Assembly (NCBI GenBank): GCA_900074885.1
Contig: FJUW01000013.1
Location: forward strand, 725,580-789,579
Reading direction: 5' to 3'
DNA: 64,000 nucleotides
Source: Rhynchosporium graminicola
Lineage: Eukaryota; Ascomycota; Leotiomycetes; Helotiales; Ploettnerulaceae
Position numbers and translations under genes: made by a program. This document shows positions 44,540 through 57,466 of this stretch, piece by piece (within the stretch, counting starts at the first letter, position 1; each line of letters begins with the position of its first letter). The notes beneath the pieces are model-generated. The model was given only the letters and a program-made list of their open reading frames with translations, was not told where the DNA came from and did not search any database.

Positions 44540-45276
44540 CAGGGTTGTGAGATCTGAAAGTGGCAATCAGAGCTTGAGAGGGAAGAAGTTTATAAAAATA
44601 TGCATCTATCATCGAAGTTCCTTGTTGGTGTTTTCGTGTGGATCTCGCTTGATTGTCAATATTGTTGTACAAGCGAGCTATCCAGGTCTCAGCAACAAGA
44701 GGACGACTCCTGTCTGATCGAGTTCTCTAACTTGATCCCCTCTCTCTCCCTCGAGGCACGCGAGCCAGAAAAAAATTCCAGGAAACTAGAAAGAATATCA
44801 CATCGCTTCACTCATTCTAGATCAACCATAGGGCCAACCAAATCATCAGGTCTAACCGTCTAACGCCAAAATAAAACGGGGGCATTCAGCTACGCGAAGA
44901 ATTTTCGCGAAGTAACGCCGAGGCCCGCCGACATTTTTTGTTGCACATCGTACCCCAGAACCGCTCTGCCATGTACGCCATTTTTGTAGTAGTCAAAAGG
45001 AGAAGTGGATATATCTGAAGGCATTATTTTAGTTTATACCCGACATGAGGAATGGGCAAATCCAGATCTAACATTGGTACATCTTTGCGCAGGCATTAGC
45101 ATGCATAATATCGAGGAAGCATTTTCAAATTGCAGAGGTCTTGTAATTTCTCTTTTTTCGTGAATATTCAGGATCGTAAGTCATGTGTGTTTCTGTACAT
45201 TATTGGGTATTCGCAGACTCAACTACAGCGATTCTAACTGATCATTTACACGATTCAATAGCCCCCAACATTGTCA
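44540..45276. other. Intergenic between convergent genes
   Basis: 0.74 kb of 3' flanking sequence between CYP504 and vta1. Short frames only. Confidence 0.4.
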
Positions 45277-46780
45277 TCACGAAGCCCCTAAAGTCTTCAG
45301 AGCCTCTCTTAGTTCCTTCACAGCCGTACCCGCATCCTCAAAATTCAGAGCCGAGATCGCCCATCTGCAATGCTTCTGCGCTTTCGTTATAGACACGTCG
45401 TCCGTGATCAACTGGGTCTTCTTAGGCGCTGGAGGATCGGGAGGCGGTGGGTTATAACTTTGTGATGAGGGTGCCTGGTATATCGGCTGTTGAGGTTGAA
45501 CAGGAGGCGCGTAATATGTTGGTAGTGGTTGCTGGAATTGTGGTGGCGGAGGTTGGGCCGGCGCTTGACGGTAGAAATCTTTAGGGGTTGATGGATCATC
45601 TTGCAGGCTTGGAGGTGGAAAGGATTCGAAGTCTGGAGAGCGTGAGACGCCCGGCGAACTTGTGGGATGTTTTGGTAGATTTAGGCCGCTGCCTGGAGGA
45701 GCTGATGGGTGATCTGGCAGACCAAGGTCAAAGGCATCTGCGGATGGAGCTGTTTGTAGAGTCGGATCTTGAACTTCGGATGTGAAGGTAGGCACTTCTG
45801 GGAAATATCCTCCACCTACAGACCCATCCCTCTCATTCGGCGAAGGCTCCATTGGGGAGACATTATCATCCTTGACCGCAGAGTATGGGAACCCGTCTTT
45901 CGGGTATGGCTCAAAGGAGGGAGTTGGTTGTGGAGAGCCTTGAGCAGAAACTTGCGCAGATGGTTGAGCAGACGGATGTAGTGAATGGTCAATTGAAGAC
46001 TGTCTGGCGAGTCTGGAATCGACTTGAAATTGCTCATCCGGCACGTCTTCGACAAATGGTTGTTTTGAAGATCCTCCAAGCTGTAAGACCTCTGGATCAT
46101 TAGGATCGAGTTTTGGTAACTTCTCCTCTGCAGGCTCGATTTTCGGGTTCGATTCGTTTGGATCCTTTCCTTCTTTTACAGCCTTCATTATCCGGATCGC
46201 ATTATATTTCGCATACTTAATCTTGGCCGCTGTGCCTGCGTCTGGCGCTCCCCATATATTCACGAGCTCGAGAAACGTCGCAGCAGCCTGAAAGGTATCC
46301 GCGGTTTGCCTAAGCAATGTTAGACCAAACATCCGCAGCTTCATGTATCGCATACTTGGTAACTGCATTTGCCTTGATAGTCCTATCCGCGCGGAAGAAA
46401 GTTTCGAGCGCGAAATGCTCCACATATGCCTGGCCAGCAACATCGTCAATAATCGCATCATTTGTAGCATTATCGGCTTTGATCTATACGTCTTTAGCCC
46501 GTGTCAGGACACAGCTTTGGAAAGTCCTACCTGTTCAAGCTTGTCCATCAGACTCGTTGTATACTGCAGAGTCTCGTCGTCGCCATTATGCAGCCCTTTT
46601 TCCAATATTTGATTAACGATCCAGTATTCGCCTGAATCCATCAGCTTGTATTATTCGCGAGCCATGTAGGCACTTACACCAGTAGGCTATAACTGGCTTT
46701 GCAGTCTCCAGTTGCGCAGCTCTGAGGATGAACCTCGAAAGATCTGCCTTTCTTAACTTGGTAGGAATATCGACTGCCAT
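45277..46780 (-). CDS. vta1: Vta1, ESCRT-III/Vps4 accessory protein (multivesicular body sorting)
   Basis: Four exons, 46780-46678, 46631-46531, 46483-46356 and 46309-45277, encode 454 residues with all phases consistent. The N-terminal Vta1/MIT domain (about 1-165) reads IPTKLRKADLSRFILRAAQL, then CEYWIVNQILEKGLHNGD, QAYVEHFALETFFRADRTIK and, across junction 3, ANAVTKQTADTFQAAATFLE and NIWGAPDAGTAAKIKYAKYN. A long Pro/Ser/Gln linker follows (about 180-410). The C-terminal Vta1 domain AQKHCRWAISALNFEDAGTAVKELREAL is the part that binds Vps4 and stimulates its ATPase during ESCRT-III disassembly at endosomes. Intron 3 (46 nt, GTATGC donor, CTAAC branch point) must be removed, because reading through it gives a stop. 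The gene is divergent from the RSR1-like gene. Confidence 0.93.
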
Positions 46781-47452
46781 GGTCGCAGAGACAGCGGAGT
46801 TGAAATTAGGTATAGATGTCGCCGTTCTAATAGGTACGTCCAGACCTTGGAATGCGATGGCAGAGAGCTCTAACCAGGCAGCTTTCCCCGCAGAGCTTGG
46901 CGGGGGTTCAAAGTCGGACCGTGCACGGACGGCTACCTCCCTAGGGAGGTACTCTGGAGGACCGCAATACTGGGAGCTGGTATCCAATCCACGACTGACT
47001 GACTTGAGAGGTGGGTCTCCGGTCGAGACCGGGCCAGCCCACGATGATTCAAAGCTCTTCAGTACCTCCGTCCTCTTCTTTCTTTGGTCCGGAGCTGTTT
47101 CTTTTCTTTCTGCACTTCGCGTGTTAGCATCGCACTTAATAATTGCCGGTTGCACTGTTCAGTGGTGTTGAACGTTTTGTTGAGCATAGAAAATGGGAGA
47201 GAGCCGATGTGTAAAATAAAGGAGCACCGGTAGCGAGGATCAGGGGGAACAGCACAGTACAGTACATCACAGCCCAACCCAACGCAATCCATCCCTACCC
47301 AGCAGCCCTCAGGTCGTCACAGATTAGGCTTAAGCTGAAGCTTAGAGGACGTCTGAGTTTGCTGCTTGCTGCTGCACCTGCAGTAGACTCGTCCCAACTT
47401 CACAGACTGGTACGGACACGGTTCTGTACCTAAGGGATCTCTAGGCGTAAGA
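46781..47452. other. Intergenic between divergent vta1 and the RSR1-like gene
   Basis: 0.67 kb holding both promoters. The long minus-strand frame 46613-47155 is mostly an upstream extension of vta1 exon 1 past its conserved start and is not likely translated. Confidence 0.45.
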
Positions 47453-48583
47453 ATGTCAGCTAGGACATCCCAAAGGTATGCGCGATTCATAGCAATCTCT
47501 TGCAATCTTCATCCTATTCCACTACATGAATATGTGCTGATGCTGCATCACTTCATAGGAGAGATTATCATATCGTTGTCCTTGGGGCCGGTTTGTGGCC
47601 CTCCCCCTTTTATTTTGGGGTCTTTAGAGCAGCGGCTGACAGGCAATCTCTGCAATTCTAGGCGGAGTGGGCAAGAGTTGTCTCACAGGTAAGCGGTCGG
47701 CCCCCAATGTCAATACTCAACACGAGCAGTGTATTGATCTATCTAGCGCAATTCGTGCAGAATGTGTGGATAGAGAGTTATGACCCGACAATCGAGGACT
47801 CGTACCGAAAGCAGGTCGAGGTTGATGTAAGTTCACGCTCCTGCCAAGAGAAATGAAAGTCAAACTGAACTCTGTCACAGGGTCGTCAGTGCATGCTGGA
47901 GATGTAAGAAACTTCTTGAGACTTTTCCCATAAACCGAACTTATACGCACCTCAGATTAGATACTGCGGGTACAGAGCAATTCAGTAAGTCAATACCAAT
48001 GGTTGACCTGTCACGTGTCACATTCAACAACTAACAAATGATAGCTGCGATGAGGTAGGATGGGTCCAAGCCATGGTGATGGTACGAGTCGCTGATATTG
48101 ATATTGCAGAGAGTTATACATGAAGACCGGCCAGGGATTTTTGCTCGTCTTTTCGATCACAAGTCAAAGCAGTCTAGCCGAACTCTCAGAACTGCGAGAC
48201 CAGATTATCCGAATCAAGGATGACGAAAATGTTCCCATTGTCATCGTTGGCAACAAGTCAGATTTGGAAGAGGATCGAGTCGTAACGAGATCAAGAGCTT
48301 TTGCAGTTTCGCAGAGTTGGGGCAATGCACCGTACTACGAGACTTCGGCCAGGCGGAGAGGTCAGTCAGTCCGGACTATATCACGCAAAGATACTAATGT
48401 GCATTAGCAAACGTTGATGAAGTGTTTGTGGATCTGTGTAGGCAAATTATCAGGAAAGATAACACCCCCAGCTCCAGTTGGGAAGATGAACGTCGTAGGA
48501 GGCCGAAAGTTGATAAAGTGAGGAAATATCCTCCTCGACACAGATCGCGCGTAGGGAAGAACAAGCATTGCATCATATTATGA
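47453..48583 (+). CDS. rsr1: Rap/Rsr1 (Bud1, Krev-1) Ras-like small GTPase
   Basis: Nine exons: 47453-47475, 47559-47590, 47662-47688, 47747-47826, 47881-47903, 47956-47984, 48045-48054, 48110-48360 and 48408-48583. They sum to 651 nt (216 residues) with every phase matching. The spliced protein starts [20 protein letters not shown]; the P-loop GAGGVGKS is assembled from two exons. The effector loop is [12 protein letters not shown], switch [15 protein letters not shown], then NKSD and the ETSA motif (YYETSARR). The C-terminus is basic ([18 protein letters not shown]) and ends in CIIL, a geranylgeranylation CAAX box. Rsr1/Krev-1 recruits the Cdc42 module to growth sites in fungi. Switch I residues match Rap rather than Ras or Rho families. 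Exon 1 (23 nt) is the least certain part. Confidence 0.92.
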
Positions 48584-49604
48584 CACCTTACGAGTCTATG
48601 ATTGAGGATACCAGCCATGAGATATTGGGCTTTCGTAAAAATGGCGTTCTTAGGGCTTAGATTTGTTCTGGACGATTTCCTTGTTCAAAGATTGGATTGG
48701 AACAAAGCTGGTCCTTGGAAAATGGCGTTAGCAACGTACAGGGTGGAAAATAGACATTCTAGATTCGCATCTTTGGGTCATGTCATGGTTGGTACAAGAT
48801 AGACAAAAGCCAGTGAGCTTCTCTGCCGCAAGCGATAATGAATGTTGTCACCTAGATGGGCTAGTTTTTGAGTGTTCGCATGTGTGTAAGGAGAGAATTT
48901 GGGATGTGTCAGAGACTCGCCATATTGAAGGTCCTTTCAGAGACTTAGCATGTCTTCAACAGCTCTTGGTTCCCTGTTGGAGGTTACATAGGTATATTCC
49001 GAATAATGGTTTGATGGTGGAGGAGTGAGCAAATGCATAGTGCCCCTTTACAAATATCGGACATCAACTACTATGGTACTTCTATCCAGCAAAAGTACTT
49101 ACTTTGGTCCCACTGTCTCAACTCTGAATGCTGAATGCAAACATCAACCGGGCATCTCTCGCGTGGCAATTCATTAGTAATCAAATTGGCCTACTAACTT
49201 TCGAAAAGAGAGGCCGATTTTGGTGAAGCTCTTGTCATCTCAAGAACGGCGAAAATCATTTAGTGACTTTGAATTGTTCCTTATCTTAGAGTCTTTTAAT
49301 GTCTCTGTGTCTTTACTATGCCAGCCAAGGGAAGTTCCGTATTCCTGTCGCGACTTTGACACTCTCAAAAGTATTGCCATATTGGTCAATCCCTTGCTGC
49401 CCTAAAATAGCCAGCCGCCTTTCTTGAACGGCTCCACCCCCGCCATGGCTGCCGGGCTCAGCAGAGCTCCATAGCCACAAGCCGAGCTACCTACGGCTGC
49501 AATCGGCAAGTTACCGCGTCTCAAGGCTTTCCCTTTCCTCCGTAGCTTTTCTCTTCTTCGTTTCTCTTTCTCGTCCTCTAGTTATTCTCCTTCCTCCATC
49601 GATC
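48584..49604. other. Intergenic, tandem genes
   Basis: 1.0 kb between the RSR1-like gene and ERG10. It ends in a CT-rich leader (about 49500-49600) typical of a strongly expressed gene. No gene was recognised. Confidence 0.45.
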
Positions 49605-51041
<1,437 letters not shown>

Positions 51042-51508
51042 ATGAAAATATGGACATTGTTACCTGCTAAAGAGCAATGATGTCTTGCATTCTGAAAGGA
51101 GGCCAAACTGCTGCAGATATGACAAGAAAGAGAAAAGTGTACATGCAGGAGGTAACCTTTTGTGCTTCGAGCATGTTGACAGGTCTAGAATGCATGTTTG
51201 AGCCGGAAACGAACTTGGGAGGCAGCATAGCTTTCGCAGGAATGAAGCGATATGTGGATGAAGTGTTTTGATAGTGTTGATCCTATAATACAAGCATATA
51301 TTGGGTGTAGTTAATACAAATATCAATCATAATGCGACGTAGCATATCTACCCATGACACGCTCCACAGACCAGCACTTGCACTCTTCATGGCTCTGGAA
51401 ATTCCTCTCAAAGGGAGCCCTCTAGTATTCCAGGTTTCGTTCCCTGAGCACTCCTCAAGGAAAATTGACGCATTATCCCATCGAGGCAATCTCTGGCACT
51501 TGCCGTTC
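51042..51508. other. Intergenic between convergent genes
   Basis: 0.47 kb of 3' flanking sequence between ERG10 and the thioesterase gene. No feature was seen. Confidence 0.4.
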
Positions 51509-52171
51509 CTACAGCTTACTCTTCCCCTCCTCAAAGCCCGTCACCCTCTCGACAACAAGAAATAGCGCTTCTCCTATAGAACACACATAGCCATCCTTAT
51601 CCAGAACCTCACCTCTTCCCCAAATCTTCCTCCCTTGCATCTTTTCCACCCAAGTCCTTACAACAACAGTTCCAGGCGTCCTAATCGGGCGTTTATAATC
51701 CACTTTAAGATACGCCGTCATAGTGCTTTTATCATGAGGCCTCTCATACTCTGCAACGTTTCCAATCAACTCGTCCAAAACTACGGATAAGAGACCACCA
51801 TGTAAGGTATCCGGATGACCATTAAGTTCTCCAGAAAAAGTGAGCAGTGCAATGCTCTCTCCATATTTCATCGGCACATCCTCCTTTGCCGTCTCAGATC
51901 CTACACTCGATAGAGATTCAGAAGCAGGTCTCCACCAGCTCTGCCATGCCGGAATGGTATCTTTTGTTTGTAAAGTAACTGCACAGAATGTGTTGGCCGT
52001 CGTTTCGGTTTCTGGTATGCGAGCTGCGGTTGTGTAGGGCTGTAAGGCGGGGTCGGAGACGTATTGTTTCGTCCAAGGTATGTCGTCGAAATGTGTCTTA
52101 AGGGAGGGTGGACATGGCTCAAATATGAAGGGGGAGAGGGCGGATGGGGGAGGCGGCAGGCGAGGGGGCAT
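51509..52171 (-). CDS. Hotdog-fold acyl-CoA thioesterase (4HBT/PaaI superfamily)
   Basis: Single exon of 220 residues from the first in-frame ATG (52171). The N-terminal third is proline-rich (PPRLPPPPSALSPF), then DIPWTKQYVSD. The hotdog domain covers about 105-215: YGESIALLTFSGELNGHPDTLHGGLLSVVLDELIG with the HGG turn and the catalytic Asp of the helix, then LKVDYKRPIRTPGTVVVRTW and GRGEVLDKDGYVCSIGEALF. This matches fungal mitochondrial or peroxisomal thioesterases that hydrolyse acyl-CoA; the chain-length preference is unknown. The frame is open upstream to 52255 but begins there with TTG, so translation from a spliced upstream ATG is possible. It is convergent with ERG10 and divergent from dap1. 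Confidence 0.85.
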   Translation of the reverse strand: MPPRLPPPPSALSPFIFEPCPPSLKTHFDDIPWTKQYVSDPALQPYTTAARIPETETTANTFCAVTLQTKDTIPAWQSWWRPASESLSSVGSETAKEDVPMKYGESIALLTFSGELNGHPDTLHGGLLSVVLDELIGNVAEYERPHDKSTMTAYLKVDYKRPIRTPGTVVVRTWVEKMQGRKIWGRGEVLDKDGYVCSIGEALFLVVERVTGFEEGKSKL

Positions 52172-52619
52172 AATTGTGAGTTCCAAGGCATTGGGATCGA
52201 GGAGGTCTGGATGTTTGTTGACCTTTGAGTTGGAGAGTTCGCCTATGAGCTCCAATGCCGAGGCGCGGCCGCTACCTCCGGAGTTCTGACCTCCGTAGAA
52301 GCTTCAAATTGGGCACTTTACTTATAATGCCGGCTGTTTTAAGGCTGTCCCGCGAGCCGGTCCGGTAGAGCTTCTTTGAAACAAACGACGTAACCGTTCG
52401 GCAAGGATAACCTCACATAACGTCTCAATCGTACAACAGCATACAGCCTTACAGCAGAAGACAACGTCTACATTCAGCAAAATACAAGCCGTTTCCCGCC
52501 CTCTAAAGCAATATCAAGCGACGGATCACTTTACAACCGACATCTACAGTACAACGGACTGCCCGGAGTTATCTTGAAAGAGAGCCAAGAGGCTGTAAGA
52601 TACATCTCATCTACACACC
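52172..52619. other. Intergenic between divergent thioesterase and dap1 genes
   Basis: 0.45 kb, shared promoter region. No recognised element. Confidence 0.4.
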
Positions 52620-53278
52620 ATGGATTACGTCGAGCAGAGAATGGCGCAAGGTATGCCTCTATAGATCAATCAATCCAATATCAGCTATTAATACATTTCT
52701 CAATAGAAGCTGCCAAACCCATGCCTTCACCAGAAGTGTATGATCTCCCACCCTCCATTCCGTACTTCAACTAAAACTCTACCAGGCAATCACTCTTCAC
52801 ACCCATCAACCTAATCCTCCTCTCTCTCCTCGCCGTCACAATGTACTACCGCTTCAAACCCACACCTCCGATATCCCTCCCCTCAGCCCCTTCACCGGTC
52901 GTCTTCCGGACTTTCACCCCACCAACCCTCTTACCTTACAACGGCCTGAAGAACATGCCCGTCTACCTCGCCGTGCGCGGGAAAGTCTTCGACGTAACCC
53001 CCGGTAGGAATTTCTATGGTCCCGGCGGTCCGTACGCAAACTTCGCTGGTAGAGATGCGTCAAGGGGATTGGCTTGTGGGAGTTTTGATGAGGATATGTT
53101 GACGGAAGATTTGGAAGGCGAGTTGGATGATTTGAAGGGGCTGGGGGAGGATGAGATGGAGGCGTTGAGAGGGTGGGAGGAGAGGTTTGAGGAGAAGTAT
53201 CTTGTGGTTGGGAGGTTGGTGAAGGTTGGGGATGAGTCGAAGGTTGTAGAGGAGGAGGGGAAGGTCGCCAAGGGCTGA
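52620..53278 (+). CDS. dap1: Dap1, membrane-associated progesterone receptor / cytochrome-b5-like heme protein
   Basis: Three exons, 52620-52650, 52707-52737 and 52786-53278, encode 184 residues in phase. A short N-terminus (MDYVEQRMAQEAAKPMPSPE) leads to a membrane anchor FTPINLILLSLLAVTMYYRF (about 24-43). The cytochrome-b5-like domain follows: FRTFTPPTLLPYNGLKNMPV, YLAVRGKVFDVTPGRNFYGPGGPYANFAGRDASRGLACGSF. It contains the Tyr of NFYGPGGPY that ligates heme in MAPR proteins, and lacks the two histidines of true b5. The acidic C-terminal half ends KVAKG. Dap1 binds heme and supports P450s, notably Erg11 in ergosterol synthesis. Two 31-nt exons make the 5' part easy to miss; their splice phases agree exactly. 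Confidence 0.94.
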
Positions 53279-54690
53279 GAAGGGATAAAGTGATAATTGT
53301 GGGTTTCTAATTATGATCTGGAAGTTTGTAATGGAATGAAATGAATCTTGGGCTCTTGAAATGCTGCCAAATCTGAGTTGCTAAAACGCGACGTTACTCG
53401 GTAAGTCTGAGCTAAGTTGGTGAAGCGGCCAGGAGAGGACGCATTAGTATCTTATACCAATTTTCTACCAAGCAAGCAATCATTGAAAGCATTAGAAGTT
53501 GAAATAATGTCCTTATTAGCGCTACATATTTTGAACTGGGTCTCTCCACTACTTACTTTAGTTTACTACCTATGTACTTACTGATGGAGGATTGACGGCA
53601 CATCACCAAATGGAGCTAGGGATCACAAGAATTCTCTTACCTTGTTCAACATGCCAACTTCAGGTGCGGACATCCAGCGAACCTCGACCTTGAAAGACAC
53701 GAGCGAAATCTGATAAGATACGAAAGAAAAGGATGAGACAGTCGGCAACAGGAAGATATCCTGCTCGTGAGGGCGGGCTTTCACACTTGGACATGCTCAG
53801 ACAGCTCACTTCCTCTAAATGTACAGCGAATAAAGACCGTTATACTAGAGGAAATACACTAGCACTTTGAAGGGTTTAGCACTTTCAAAGCTAGGACGAA
53901 TAGCTTGAGAAAGTATGAGGACTGGTCTTCCGATTCTTGCCGCTTGCGTGAGCTTCTCTTTATTGGCAAAGTACGGCTGAAAATGCTGTAACACTGAGAT
54001 GATCTTCTGTCTCCCCAGTCGATCGTGTGTTCCTCACTAATCCTAATCGAACTTGAAACTAAAAACACCCGTCATAGAGATCTTGCTTTTGAAGCTGACT
54101 CTACACGAATTGCTTCAGTATGAATAGCTGTTGGGCACAAATAGGGGCATAATCGAGCAATTTTGGCGAAGATCATAAGTTTAGAAGTTGAAGAATGTCC
54201 TTTGGGATGTTCTCAGGACTGCGAGCGAGTCTCAGAGATTCCACCTTAAGTTGTAGCCTTGAACATCATTTGGTGCCGTATCATGCAAGATTCTGGTGAC
54301 TTTGGTGGAGAGCAATATGATATGTTGAAAGTTACAAGACTTGCCTTATCGCATGGCAAGCAATTTGCTCGACTGCTTCATTACAATATAAGTATCTCTG
54401 GCGGACCGGGAGGGGAGACTGGGGTGTTTGTTTCCGCCGAGTACAATACCCGAGCCCGAGATATACAACACGATGAAGAAAATACCACAAAGACCGAAGA
54501 CCAAGGAAGCGTCAATTGGGTCCTAGCCAGTGAAGCTGAAATGTTGTTACAATTGTCTCATTCAAGAGGAAAGGTAGGCGCGTTGACTAAATACAAGTAG
54601 GAGAAGCAGCCAGCCCCTCTCGCACCACCTGAGTCACCAGTGTGCTGATCATCCCCACATTCACGAAACATTCTATCAAGCCCACCTGCA

Positions 54691-54717
54691 TCCCTGCCCT
54701 GCCCTGCCCTGCCCTGG
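54691..54717 (+). repeat. Pentamer microsatellite (TCCC)TGCCC array, about 5 copies
   Basis: Tandem TGCCC units inside the gene-poor region, directly visible. Confidence 0.93.
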
Positions 54718-56127
54718 CCCAACATTTGCGTCGATGAGCTGTGGATTGGTGTGGTGTGGATACTACAAGTAGCGCGCTGCTTACTTATAGCCCAGCTGAA
54801 TCCGGGGTAGCTTGTCGGCCGCTCGTCACACACCTGTAGAGATGTAAAAGGTCAGCCCTCCGAAGTTTTTTTCTCATCATCGTGCAAAGCACTCAGTAAA
54901 CCATGAAGCGAATGTTGAATTCGAAGCCATCACTGGGCTGAGCATGTAAATACATGCCTTGTGGGGATCAAAGCCGTCGATGTGCAGCCGATCTATGATG
55001 ATTCCCTGTCGAGGATAAAACCTGTGGACATTGTGCTTGGGCTGGTCAAGAGTCTTCTCGGCTTCAGTCTCTGTGCTCGTGCCATAGGTTTCCCGTCAGT
55101 CTACCTGAGATCACGTCACAAGTTAGCTGTCTGCGTGCGAAGACCAATTGTTTGATAGCAGGGTGGAGGAACTTACCTGCAGAGCTTAGTGAGGTCTTGC
55201 ATCGATAGCAGCGACGAGTGTCGACGCCATCGACGGTGTCCGTACGCCTGAGTGAAAGGTGGTGCGTTGAGTGCCGAACAGTGTTCGAGCGTTGTCAAGT
55301 AAAGCCATGCTTGGAACTTATGGCATACAGTGTCCGTCGAATCGAGCTGGTTGCGAGATTCTCAAAGATGAAGATGATGATGATGAAAGGAAGAAGAAGA
55401 AGAACGAGGAGAAGGGTGCGAGATCTGCATTATATGGACGTTGCCGCTCATGGGCAGGAACGACTCAACTGAGCATGTACGCAGGCAGGTTCGGTTCAAA
55501 CGAAAGTTACTCGGTGCATATCAGCGCCTTCCTGTACTAGTCTGAAGATAATGACTGCACCTACACTACCAAATTTTTTGAAGGCACGATACGGCTATCG
55601 TTGTCAGAAAAACATGGCTGTTCAAGGCGGTACCTCGCGATTCGAGAATGCCAGAGTCATGAAACTACACCAGAACTTGCCTTAAACCTCAGAGCAAATT
55701 TACTGAAGTTCGTTTCGTGACATTCACTCAGACAAAAGCTCAAGGATATGTGTAAAGTCACAAATTCGAACTGGTACTTCCTACCTCCTAACAGGTGCAA
55801 GATGATGTTAGCTTCGTTAAGATCAGTTCGACCACTTCTTTTGGCATAGATAGGACGGCCACAGAAGGCAGTTGCAACACATGGTCTCTCGGTCTCTCCT
55901 ATGGTAATTTGGAATTGCCAGAAAATCCTCGATGGTAAGGTGACTCGAATTGCCGGGTACTTTTTCCTCGCATTTGCTTTTGATGGAACTTGAACGGAGA
56001 ATACATGTCAATAATTGGGTCTTCTCTACTCGCATCTATCTGATTTCAGAAATTGCAAAGGCGGCACGCACAGAGGCGTGTTGTCAGTCCAATCGGCATG
56101 TGTATGAACTCAAATAGCAACACTTGT

Positions 56128-56249
56128 ATGTACGGCTATAGACTGGTGACGAATAGGCACCCTGCGCGCTTTGATATACACAATCACCAGATCGGTAGAG
56201 TGGTAACTAGTTGAGTAGGTAACCACCAGCTAGTACCCACTGTTGTATC
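56128..56249 (+). pseudogene. Decayed 5S rRNA copy (full length)
   Basis: The 3' half, GTAACTAGTTGAGTAGGTAA through CCACCAGCTAGTACCCACTG and TTGTAT, matches the fungal 5S 3' half (family form: TAGTTGGGTGGGTGACCACC, AGCGAAT, CTGTTGTATGT) with scattered changes. The 5' end ATGTACGGCTATAG resembles the 5S start ACATACGACCATAG. Total length is about 121, as in 5S. Many differences are transitions, and the closing T run is missing, so it is probably dead. The comparison is from memory of the 5S sequence. Confidence 0.7.
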
Positions 56250-57350
56250 CTGCGCGGATCTCGAGAAACTGATATCAAGGTCCCCTATACGACTTCGAAA
56301 TCTTCGACCGTTTTGAGTCCAGCATTCCAGTATGACTACATGATATGCTCTATCAAGACTTCTCGCCAAAGGACGATCTGATAAGGCAAGGTGCATAAGG
56401 CTCTTGTGGCAGACTTCCGAATCGCGTCTTCGTCTTTAAAGTGCTAGTAGCAGGTCGTACGATTCTCTGTAATTTGCAGTTCTCTATTGACGAGCTTTCT
56501 AGAAGGAACCAAATCGCCACACCCTGAAACTACCTTTATCACAAGGACGTTTGCATCTGCACAGTCTCGCTACTTCTTGAAGATGCGATGCTCCAAGACC
56601 CACTTGCAGGTACTTCCGGTATGTTTCGGATTCCTGTCCTTGTAATGCTCGTAACTGCTTGAGCCACGAAGCAGATGGTAGCATTTGGTCGTGATATCTT
56701 CTTTGGCATCTTAGAAATATCAGTCTGTGTATTTGCCACATGTTACTGACGATAATCGCTATTCTGCATCGACCCTACGTTTCCCAGCGATGCTACAGTG
56801 CCCTGAGAAGGAACAGGGGCCGAACAGCTGAGTGGCATCGTGTGTTGCACCATCGAAGCGTGTACCAGTACTTGTGGATTTCGCGGAATGATCGGAATAG
56901 CCGCAGATCACCGACCTTTGCCCTCGCCGATCATTCCTACGACCTGCCGCTATTCAAGAAAAGCAATACCAATTTCCAACGGGCTAGTTGAAACCTCGTT
57001 GGATGTGCCAAAGTTTATTGTTTCAGAGTCGTTATTACTGCTGCTGAGACAGGCAAATTGCCGAGCGGTCTAGCTGGCAGTGAGATATATTATTTAGAAC
57101 GAGAAAAACAGTTAAGGGGGTGAGAAATCAGTAGACCCGACTGCAAATAAGCACAAGAAGAAAAGAAGGTATGTTGACATATGTTCTTGCGACTGAGCGT
57201 CGAATCGCTATTTTGCGAATTTGCAAGTTTGAGACCAGAAAGCGACCTCAATGCACGCAGTCTGCCGTACATAGGGGGTTCGCGTATGTCTCGCTCCCCA
57301 GAAACCGGATCAAGGAAATAAATCGAGGACTCTGTTTCGACTCCATTGTG

Positions 57351-57466
57351 CTGTAGCCTGGTGAGAAAAGGGTGTCCCGTCCGCTCTGCCAAACTCAAGC
57401 TTCAGATCGATGGATTAGTGGTTGAGTGGGTGACCACCAGCGAATACCTACTGTTGTATGTATTTT
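57351..57466 (+). pseudogene. 5S rRNA-like copy, 5' end diverged, T-run terminator kept
   Basis: CCCGTCCGCTCTGCC is nearly the 5S loop-A/B region (family CCCGTCCGCTCAGCC). Then GGATTAGTGGTTGAGTGGGT, GACCACCAGCGAATACC and TACTGTTGTATGT match the 3' half with few changes, followed by a six-T run (Pol III terminator type). The first 15-20 bases no longer resemble the conserved 5' strand of helix I, so this is more likely a pseudogene than an active gene. It lies 1.2 kb from the other copy in the same orientation. Confidence 0.75.

Noticed and set aside
46613..47155. 180-codon frame extending vta1 exon 1 upstream
   Set aside because: The conserved Vta1 sequence starts at the internal Met (46780); the upstream part is promoter-side sequence and the downstream part lies in intron 1.
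54259..54600. 113-codon plus-strand frame in the gene-poor region
   Set aside because: No motif and no splice context; length is within chance for a 5 kb gap.
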